Source: Triatoma infestans (taxonomy: Eukaryota > Arthropoda > Insecta > Hemiptera > Reduviidae). Taken from it: a DNA stretch of 64,000 nt. The notes under the pieces are model-generated. The model was not told the DNA's origin. It worked only from the letters and a program-made list of their open reading frames with translations, and did no database searches. The position numbers were made by a program, and so were the translations under genes. Of this stretch, positions 54,995 through 64,000 are shown piece after piece. How positions within the stretch are numbered: the stretch's first letter is position 1; the number at the start of each line of letters is the position of its first letter. The stretch covers positions 62,001-126,000 of the forward strand of contig JAAEAF010000221.1 of the NCBI GenBank assembly GCA_011037195.1. The letters run 5' to 3'.

Positions 54995-55395
54995 GTTGGA
55001 TCTGCAGAGCTGGAAAGCATCAGAGATATTTTTCGTGATAGCCTGCTTCACTTCATGGTTTCGGGCATTCGCCCATCATCAGGATGTCTTGATAAAACAG
55101 TGCGACAACACAGGCTTACAGAGAGTAAAACCACTATTGTAGGAGTGCATAAACTGATTTTGCTCTGTGCAAGTCTTTGTTATCGCACTGTTTTATCAAG
55201 ACTGATATGGGCGAACGCCCGAAACCGGTCAATAACCATAAAGTGAAGCAGGCTATCACGGAAAATATCTCTGATGCTGTGATATACCAAATGGATATAT
55301 ACATCAGATACATATAACAGATGATGGCGAACACCCACGATAACCACAAAAAGAAGCAGGCGATCACGGAAAATATCTCTGATGCTCTGATATAC
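54995..55395. repeat. Fold-back repeat, family B, with extra duplicated end
   Basis: Left arm from cagagctggaaagcatcaga to atcatcaggatgtcttgat; inner part caacacaggcttacagagag and ctgtgcaagtctttgttatc; right arm gggcgaacgcccgaaaccgg to acggaaaatatctctgatgc at 55275. A second copy of the right end (cacaaaaagaagcaggcgat, 55345-55395) follows, after gatataccaa repeats. Confidence 0.8.
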
Positions 55396-55399
55396 CAAC

Positions 55400-58300
55400 T
55401 ATACTTACATTAATCTGTAACTTTTATTTGAAACTTTTTTCTGGCAAAGTTTTCTAAACTTTAAGTAAACTTATTTATTTAGCACTATCAGAAATTGTAT
55501 TAAGAGAAGAAAGTTGGATAAGTTTGCAAAAAAAAAAAAAAATATTTATTTTAATTTCATGAAATAGCTAATAAACAGAAACTAATGATGGTTAATATTT
55601 GATGCTAAAATATTTATTAATTTGATTTTTTTTTTAGTAACAATTGTCGTAGTAAATTGTTAAAATATTTGCTCTCGCGATTAAGAGAAAAGTATGAGAC
55701 GCCTATGACAGAATTTCAGTATCTCTTTCATTCTTTAAAATTCAATGAATTTAAAACTTTTTCTAATTCTGTCTTCATATTTAAAGTTGTTAATTATGAA
55801 AAACGTATTTTATAATTATTAAACGTATTTTATATAAAATGTAACTAATGACAAGGATCATAATGAAAGGACATCTTGAATAAATAAAACCATCAAGTTC
55901 AAGAAGAATACATTTATATTGAAACAAAGAGAAATAGTTCCCTTTGTTGGAAATTATGTGGAATGAATATGGAGAAAAAAAGGAATTATGATGGAATTCT
56001 TTTGGTGTAACAACCTGCAACAGTTGCTGAACTACAACAACCACAGCGAAGGATAAAGTGGGGAGAAGAGATGGCGTTGTAGAATTTTAAGACGTGAAAG
56101 AAGACAATTGAGAGAGAGGGAAAATACATCCAGTTCAAGAGGCATTCCTAGGTGTAGCGGTTTCTCTATCTTATATTACCTTCACAGCCAGCGTATACCG
56201 CCGTTCACAAAACTGGTTCTATAGGTAGCAGCAAACAAACTGGCAGTAGAATAGGAAAATCAAGTAAAGAAAGAAGCTTGCATCGTTTTTAACTTTAATT
56301 TCTTACATAAAAATTTAGTCCTAAAAAATTATTAATATTCACATATAAATTTAGGAAAATGGGACAGGACTACCGTTTCTATTATTATTTTTTAAATTAA
56401 AAATCTCCGTATTTTTAAATCCGTCCAGAAGTGCGACTTCCTAGTTTTTTTGCAGTTTTACAAGATTTTCCCGAAAATCTCAGGACGTAACCTTGCTGTA
56501 CTTACTAATTCAATAAAGGCCTACCACTTTTATTTGAGACATATTTCCAGGAATATACTAAAGCTAAGCTTTCCACTAAAGGCAGCTTTGTTCATTTGAC
56601 GATTCTATCACCTGCATCTAAGGTACCTTTAACCATTTTAGGGAGAAGTGTACCAGCACTTCTTCAGAGATCTTGGCGAATGTTATTGTGGGTATCCCAG
56701 CCTAACTATACGAAGTACAGACCTATCTCTGCAGAGATATGTGGTATAACTACATAGGTATAGCGTCTCCGTCCAGACATAACTCTAGCTCACCTACTAC
56801 CAAGCACAGAAGCACAAATCTCCTTTGAGAGTCACAATAGATGCTTCATTTCGCAATGAATTTGGCTTCATGGCCAATTCCCTCTACAAACATTCAGCTA
56901 GAACTATAATTATGATGGAAATCAGTTGCCCAAAACTGCAATTTCATTGAATATTTTTGTTTACTCTTTCCTACTGCTGAAAAGGAACTAGTATTGGGAT
57001 CGCGTCAAATTTTTTATTTATGGAAATACAAGTTATATGTTTACGAAAAAGTGGGGCATACCTTGTGAGTGGAAAATTCAAAGTTGTCGATATTTCGTTT
57101 AAGTTTTACTAGAGGACAAGGTTTTGGTTAAAATCAGTCAATCGGAAGTACCACTTTACTGATTGATTTTTTTTAGTTTGTTTTTGCGATTTTTTCGGAA
57201 ACTGCTTCAATGATTTTCTTTAAACTTGGTACATCAACTACATGTATAATGAGCTAGAACTTTTAATTGATCATTTTCCCAGAAGAGTTCATTTTAGAAG
57301 GAAGAGTAACGTGAAATTAGACTTTTCTCTAAAGCTATCATTTCCGTATATTATACGATCGTGTCTATCGATACATATTGTTGTGATATATATATTATTC
57401 GATATAAAATGAAATGTGCTCCAATATTGCGAATTTTAAGAAAATCGGTTGATCGAAAGTGCTAGTTTACTGAAGTTTTTTTTCAGTTTTCTGTAATTTT
57501 CTTCGACAAAGAGAGCAAACAGTTTGTTTAAACTTGATATTCATATATCGAACTAACTACACCATATATCGACCTATCAGTTTTGTTTGAAAACTTTTTC
57601 GGAGAAATACATAGATTTTAGCGGGGTTCTGGGGCACCTGGTACGTCACCCTCATATGTCTCATTTTTAGTTTAAATTTTTACGCCTACATGTATGAAAT
57701 ATCGAAGCCGGTTAAGTTAGTGAAAATTGCAAGTTTGAAGCAAATTTGTTAATAATAACTATATAAATTGACGTAAGAGAAAGTCGTGTGAACCAAGTCG
57801 ATATCCTCCCATACACAATCGACAAGTGCAGTGTGCAACAAAAACATTAAGTTGAAGTGAACTCACTTCACGAACTGATAACTGTACTCTGACGATGGAT
57901 GAAAATCCGAATCCTGTCAAGAAATCACAAATATGCTACGCGGTTAAAATCCCAGAAAATAACAAGTAAAATATTTGTTTCCCCTACGGCATGACTTCAG
58001 CTATTCAGCCACTCAGCGTCGCGTCGACCAGTATACAAGAACCAGGCTGCGCTGGCGATCGATGTTGTTCGTTTACTTGGATATCCGAGGGCATGTGAGA
58101 ACAATCTCGGACGCGAAAACTTCAACCCCCCACAAGTAAAATATCCAGATCCTCAATACTGTATATCTGTCTAATGGGAACCAACGCGTTCAGTGTCAAA
58201 AACCGGGATTGTAGGCAATTTACCAGTCCTCGCTTGGTTGCCACTTACTAACAAAACGAATTGATTGTTTCATTGCAATGGTACGTTACTGAGAATCATA

Positions 58301-58440
58301 CAGCTTCGCAAGAAGCTGGATGAATTTTTTCCTCCAAAAAGTTTAAATTAAAAGTGGTATGTCTATTTATGCAGTAAGTAAATCATGTTTGCGGAAGTAT
58401 TACTAGAATGTTCTAAAGACTATAGTAATTTCTTCCTTGA
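55400..58440. repeat. AT-rich flank with family A modules; no host gene
   Basis: About 56400-57790 carries reversed family A modules: gtccagaagtgcgacttcc near 56425, aactgcttcaatgattttct near 57199, atcggttgatcgaaagtgc near 57443. It ends at ttgacgtaagagaaagtcg near 57780. Positions 55400-56390 and 57800-58440 show no recognisable gene. Confidence 0.5.
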
Positions 58441-58479
58441 ATTCAGTCTTCATTCTTCCTTAATTCTAGTCTAGTACCA

Positions 58480-58923
58480 GGTCATATGGTAATTTTTGAG
58501 AATGAGGAGGGGGATAAGTTTGCCAAATTAGGCGCCTGTCTCCCTTTCATTGGTCCCGAGCCTATTTTGTGTGTATTTAGGCATATGTCTGTCAAGCTTC
58601 CAGTCATGGATAGCTTCACAGCATTCATCCTCATGGATGAGTACCGTAAGTTGTCCGAGAGTCTAAGATGCTCACTAGGGCACCGGATAGGGCTATCAGT
58701 GAGATGTTGTTGTGCTTTTACGGTCCTCTCTCTGGCATCTGGTTGGATCCCTTACTGGGCATATTGTGGATTAAGGAGGCACCTCTTTGTAAGCGAGCTC
58801 ATGCAAGACCCCTTTTGTAGAGTCTGCGAATCTGTAGAGTGTGACCCCATCTATCTTGGATCCCTGACAGATTGCTTGGGTTGTGAGAAAATTAGATTCA
58901 GGAATTTGATGGGAACAGGATAG
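58480..58923 (+). pseudogene. LINE C-terminal fragment (RNase H end and zinc knuckle)
   Basis: One open frame begins GHMVIFENEEGDKFAKLGA (final RNase H region, NEExD) followed by IGPEPILCV. It closes with GLRRHLFVSELMQDPFCRVC, a C-x-x-C knuckle, and a partner C in DCLGCEKIRFRNL. The layout matches the LINE at 43.5-44.6 kb (LLGPEPFCGVS, then LREHLTKLGLERD), so the two fragments belong to one clade. Despite the open frame it lacks RT and most of RNase H. Confidence 0.6.
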
Positions 58924-60180
58924 GATGTCCTTGGACATGCTTAGGCTTTTTCCCTTTAAGGTTATGGTCCGATTGGTTCGAACTGCAGTGAATCTCAGAT
59001 GGGCTAGACCTGGGCCTGGATTTGTATTTTAGATGGTCTAGAACACCCGGTTTGTTTTGTTTTTTAAGAATAAAAAAGTTCTAATTATAAATTACCTTAA
59101 TATTTACAAAACTGTATTTTTTTTTTAATGAAAATAAGCGCGTGTGCCCTTATAAGACCTAGTTAAGTCAACTTGGAACCCTTTATTATCATCTATCTGT
59201 TTCTTATTTTGACTTTGATATTTTTTTTTTTTTATCATACCACTTTTGCATAACTCGACCCAGTGACGGTCTGACTCTTCCTTTGAGACAATCACCCTCG
59301 GCTATAAAAGGACTTTAGAGGTTCTCCTAAAAGTGGAGTGGGTATAGTAGTGTGGAAGGTCCTATTTAGCCGTACACGTGACTAAAGGTATTGATTTTGA
59401 ATTCAACTTCACCACCGAAGGAAGGGAAGCATGACTCACCCGGAATTGATTTTTTACTCTTCTACTAACATTTTCCCCATTTCTAAATTCCCAACACATT
59501 GCTGTTTCAAAATTATAAAGTGCGCGCTATCTTTTGGCACTATTAGGAACTATTTGTTCTGAGTTAATATTTTTCATATGAAATTTTTCTTAAATTTATT
59601 TTAAAAAAGTGGGATTATTTTTACCAGTTTTTCATATTCTATCCTTTATTTTTCCATCTCGTAAATTATCTTTTAAAAAAGAAATTGTATTGTAAAATTT
59701 AAAAAAAAAACACATGAATTAGATATTTTTCTTCATAGGCGCAAGTCGTTTTTTTAATTTTGTTTAAATTTCAAAACGTCTTATTTTTTTGAGTTTAAAA
59801 ACATAATTAGAAATCAAAACAGATTTTTAACTTTTCTTCGGAAAAAAGACTGACAAGCGTGTTCTGCATTATGGGAGAACTATGCAATTTAGGGATTCCT
59901 CTGTATAACGTCTCCATTGTATGGCGCCAATTAGCATGACACAGATAATAAATTAATTGTCAGATTGAACATTCTAGTGAATTTAAAGAGCATATATATT
60001 AATTGCAGTACGACTAATCATGTGAATGTTTCACAGATGGATATATATTTTATTGTGTAAACTCCTCTTATTATTACAAGCTAAAATTTGATTTTCCGCT
60101 TTAGAAAAGAATACCAAAGGAACCCATGTCAAGGGTTTAATATTCCCATTTGTGTATTACCCGCGAATTCGACAGGAGTT
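58924..60180. other. No gene seen
   Basis: LINE 3' flank possibly to about 59040 (gggcctggatttgtatttta), then AT-rich sequence with poly-T tracts. No exon-like structure. Confidence 0.45.
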
Positions 60181-60735
60181 TTGTGTATGTACTCATTTTA
60201 CCAGAAAGCAACACTACTGAATGGATTTTCGGTTATTTGCAAATTTTCTTGAAACGGTTCCAATGATTTTCTTTAAAGTATATATATATCACGTCACATA
60301 TATAGGCCGATTACTTTTACAATAACTGTCTAAGAAGAGGGGTTTCAAAGTAATGGATTGGAATTGGACTTCCCTCTCTGTAAAATCGATCTAAGACAAT
60401 CCATAATAATTTTACTGAAAATTATGTTTGTTGCAAAAATTCCGACTTTGTGCGACTTTGAGCGGCTTTATGGTATGTTTTTTTCAGTTCTTTCACCGGT
60501 TTTCTCAGAAACAACTGGCTGAAAATTGCTTTGAATGGTATTCTGGGAGAACTGTGACATACTTCCCTGTAAGGTACCATTTTATTATAATGAAGCTTCC
60601 TCTAATTTTTAATAATAAAAGTAATAACTGAAATTTAATAAAAATACCAAGTTTGAAAAAACTTGAAATTTAGTAATGTATTGGTACTTCAGTAAGAGTA
60701 ATTTTGTGTGAGAGTATTTTACACCAAATTTTATG
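60180..60735. repeat. Family A fragment
   Basis: Reversed modules (cttgaaacggttccaatgat near 60249) and a right end (agtaagagtaattttgtgtg then agagtattttacaccaaat at 60690-60735) identify it. Confidence 0.55.
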
Positions 60736-63269
60736 AAAAATTTTTCAAGGTTTTTCTCTAAAATACTAATATACCAATTATTTATTTATTTATTTATTTT
60801 TTTGTAAGCTTATCACTTTTACTAGAAACATTTTTTGGATGATCTGCATCATTATACCCCTTTACAGTGTAATTTCAATAAAATCATTGTTTCTCCAATA
60901 TAACATTAAGGGGTACTATGGGTTCAGAAAAATTAATGTTTTAAGAAAATTAGAACAAAAGTATTGCAAGAAGTGAATGCGTTTGAGTTTTCCGATCAGT
61001 TTCTTTGTTGTTTCTCTCTGATGAATATTTATTTAACAGTTTTGTTTTTAATTATTTTAGCTTTGAAATTCATTTCATAATCATATTAATATCTGTATTC
61101 ATTGGATTTAATAATACATATACACCTATATCAAAAAGATATGGTTCTCAAATAAATCTCCAAGGGATTTAAGAATCGACTATGAAGTTGTATGGAGAAA
61201 ATAGATTATTGATTACTATTATTGGAATGTGGACTTACACGATGAATCACATCCGAGAGATTGGAACACAGCGGCTGTGTTATATGACAAAGATTTTTTC
61301 ATGAACAGGTGCCTGTCATGGTCGGACAACTTACGTCACGCATGGCTAACTGTAAACCAAGCCTCTCCTACAGACAACACAGTATACCTTCTTTCAACGC
61401 CCCCTTTTACTTCAGTTTCCATTGTTTTAGTCAATTTTCCATCATTTTATCAAGTGATTTTTAGTATAGATTTAATGTGTTTATGTAATGATTGTGAATT
61501 ATTATCGAAGATGTTGTTGGACCGGGGAAAATTTTATGGAAAAATGGTGAGTTTCTAGGTTTTTATATTTTTTTATAGGTTATATGACACTTGTAGATTT
61601 GCTTTGTTTTTCTTTTTAAATATAAATTAAATAAAAAAAAAGGATATGATTCCCTCAAACCTGTAAACTAAATAAATAATTATTTTTAATAGTTTATTTG
61701 CAACTTTATACTTTTCGTTTCAACCAATAAATACCCCGTATTATGAAATCACATCCAGGCATTTACTAGTTACGAAAATATGCCCTGACATTTGATTTAA
61801 ACCACGCCTTGTTCTAAATTACCTTTTGAAATCAGAGTTTTCAAAATTCCTATACTTATGCTGCTATTCCAGTGTCCTTTTTCATGAAAAGATTATTTAT
61901 CGTTTTCAGATTTCCTTCTAAAAATCAAACAATTTCTTCGTTTTAAAGAAAGCCATAAATTAGGTTTTTTGTTTTTGTTTTTTTTATTAAGTGAGCGATA
62001 ACTTGTTTTTTCTAGTTGAATTCAAATGAAGAATTGAATATTAAGAAACAGTGAAGGTATGTTAGAATTTAATATTTTATTATTTTTAATTTAGTATTTT
62101 TATTAAAAGTATTTTGTAAGCGGATGTTAACAGTTAGTTTTAAAGCCTTGAATATTTTATTTACCAGTATTTTAATGCAAATTTCATTTGAAAGTGATAA
62201 TGAAACAATAAAATATTTTTAAGGGCATAATTAATGTATAAAGTTACATATAAAATGAATTGGATTTCATTCGGTACGACTGACTATAAAATTTAACAAA
62301 AAGTTATCCTTATAATTAGAAATTTTGTGCGCATATTTAAAAAAAAAAAAAAGTTTCGAAAAGTTTAGGTAAGTGTGTTCAACAATATTTTGTTAAATTC
62401 TTGTATTTTTTATAATAGAATCATCAATTTCCGGCGAATGTTATCTTAAAATTGTTAGATCAGATGTTATCAATTTTTGCTTGCTTCATTAGTTTACTAA
62501 AGATAGATATTCCATGACCACTGTTAGTATATTGTTTCGTTTTATATTTTCAAACATTTGTTTAAGTGTTTATTTGAATATATTAGTTAAAATAAAAAAA
62601 ATATTAAAAATCTCATTTCATCACATCGTATCCTGTATCAAAAGAGCGATAATATTTCCGGTTATTATCATCAATCATTGGCACTTGTTTTCCCAGCAGT
62701 ATGACCACTATATTTCTTTTCAAAAACCAATCCATTCATTGTGGTTCTTCTAACAAGTTTTCGAAGTATACATTGTTATCTAGTTTTGTATCACTTATTA
62801 ATTGCTTTAGGTTAACTTTAGTTTGTTAGAAAACATGGTTGATTGTTTATCATACTAACTTTTTTGCTTATTAGGGAAAAAAAAACATTTTTCCGACTTA
62901 AGCTGAATTTTTATGTTAAAATTGTTTATAAAGAATTTGTTAGGTATACCTAACCTTTGTTACTTAATGTCCTTTAAAATCCCTACTAATAAGATCATAT
63001 TCCTAGCTTAGAATATGCAATGAAAGCCATTGTTCCAAATATGCACAAAATTCCCACATTAATTTAAAAGAAGCAACTTCCTTTATAAGTCAATTCTAAT
63101 CTAGTTGAAGCAATTAATGATTCTTTTACACTCTAGGAATTTTAAAGTGGTTTTAATTTTTACCATTATTGGTTGCAATAATTTTGAAAGAAACATTAAT
63201 AAATAGCAAAAAAATAAGTAAATGATTTAAAGAATAAACTACGTTTTATTTGGTTGCAAATTAGATGTT
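60736..63269. other. 2.5 kb AT-rich stretch, no recognised gene
   Basis: A 109-codon frame at 61229-61558 (MDLHDESHPRDWNTAAVL at its start) is the only long open frame. It shows no domain, no coding bias and no splice context that I can defend. Short upstream exons of stan could hide here but none can be recognised. Confidence 0.4.
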
Positions 63270-63274
63270 GTGGT

Positions 63275-63460
63275 TGGTTCCGCAGAGCTGAAAAGCATCA
63301 GAGATATTTTCCGTGATAGCCTGCTTCTTTTTGTGATTTCGGGCGTTCGTCCATCATCATTGTTTTGACAAAAACATTCTGATGATGGGCGAATGCCCGA
63401 AACCGGTTGATGACCAAAAAAAGAAGCAGGCTGTCACGGAAAATATCTCCGATGATTATT
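63275..63460. repeat. Short fold-back repeat, family B, with intact core motif in right arm
   Basis: Left arm gcatcagagatattttccgt to gatttcgggcgttcgtccat; right arm gggcgaatgcccgaaaccgg to cacggaaaatatctccgat. The middle part of longer copies is deleted. The right arm (63375-63412) has CATT, CTGATGA, TGGGCGAATGCCC, GAAACCGGTT and GATG with no damaged core base. Confidence 0.8.
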
Positions 63461-63525
63461 TATAGATTTCTATTTTAATCGTGTTGTAGTATTAATCGAA
63501 TACAATCGAATTATTATTTTTGCAA

Positions 63526-64000
63526 CTAGGTAACCCGGCCACGCTTCGCTGTAGCTCATTCTGATTTTTATGAAAGTAAACAGAAGATTACAGTTAACAT
63601 AGATTCAGCAAGAAAACACATCATTCAATTTAATACCCTGAAAGGAAAGAAAGAAAAAATGTTTTTAACTGAAAGTCTTTTTTTATTGTAAAGCTAGTGA
63701 ATGGACTACATTTTTTGTTTGTCCGTTTTCTGCATAAACAAAGATCAGATGGTTTACCGACTCTGGAGCATGCGACACATAATTGCCCATGGCATAAGCA
63801 TTCCTTTTCTAAATTCAAACCGCACATTGCAAAGTTTGTCCTTGCGCTTTATTGATAGTCATAGCAAATGCAAGGCGTACTGGAAATTGAAGTCGTTTGA
63901 ACTCGAACGGCATATCTGTCGGAATGAGTGATATTCATGGAAGTAGTACGTCTTCACCTTTATGAGATCCAATGGGAATTGTTGCTTCAATTAGATTATT
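63526..64000 (-). mobile_element. Helitron 3' end with helicase C-terminal relic
   Basis: The minus strand at 63830-64000 reads EATIPIGSHKGEDVLLP, then [18 protein letters not shown] and INKAQGQTL, the last helicase motifs of Helitron Pif1-like helicases. After a frame break it continues [16 protein letters not shown] and VACSRVGKPSDL. It ends 100-130 bases further at gccgggttacCTAG (complement of 63526-63529) followed by T, the expected 3' terminus. It is inactive (stop at the DVLLP site, frameshift) and runs off the right edge. Confidence 0.8.

Noticed and set aside
61229..61558. 109-codon plus-strand frame
   Set aside because: No domain, splice context or similarity I can recognise; length is possible by chance in 2.5 kb of such DNA.

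Overview
The window is AT-rich, repeat-dense animal DNA, most probably from an insect. The evidence is one very large spliced gene encoding the planar-polarity cadherin Flamingo/Starry night (stan, the CELSR family), an env-carrying Ty3/gypsy (errantivirus-like) element, piggyBac, Helitron and LINE relics, and tRNA-derived SINEs. I cannot name the species.

Main gene. stan lies on the minus strand, from its start codon at 54057 down to at least 5085. I joined 40 coding exons by hand. Every junction keeps the reading frame (7418 coding bases, 2472 codons plus 2 bases). The product reads in order: signal peptide, flamingo-type N-terminal region, about nine cadherin repeats, EGF and laminin-G domains, two laminin-type EGF domains, a hormone-receptor domain, the GAIN region and the first half of the GPS motif. 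The rest of the GPS, the seven-helix membrane domain and the tail were not found and presumably lie left of position 1.

Other gene. At 2661-4064 on the plus strand is an intronless importin-alpha copy with an intact 467-codon frame. Its beta-binding domain is preserved, but all three tryptophans of the major NLS-binding site are substituted and the usual C-terminal tail is missing. It is either nested antisense in a stan intron or sits just downstream of stan.

Introns and flanks. The stan introns hold most of the repeats. Intron 28 carries an approximately 6.2 kb plus-strand env-bearing gypsy element (15559 to about 21.77 kb) with several breaks and an internal 5' deletion, plus a LINE ORF1 relic. 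Intron 1 (10.6 kb) and the region upstream of the start codon are filled by a fold-back family ('A') whose ends resemble CTTTCTCTTACT and whose internal modules contain ACTTCCGG. The clearest copies are at 47449-49553 and 49743-52985. A second fold-back family ('B') occurs at 25.7, 45.7, 55.0 and 63.3 kb; a third ('C') is at 15.28 kb. Two fragments of a LINE with an RNase H domain (43.5-44.6 and 58.5-58.9 kb) and three tRNA-headed SINEs are present, and one SINE shares its 3' tail with that LINE. A Helitron 3' end runs off the right edge.

Most unusual signal. Three different repeat types (B, C and a copy at 48.54 kb) carry the same RNA-like arrangement: CTGANGA, one extra base, a hairpin, then GAAAC and a short palindrome ending in a cleavable-type base, with complementary flanks. 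This resembles a hammerhead ribozyme core, with one consistent deviation.
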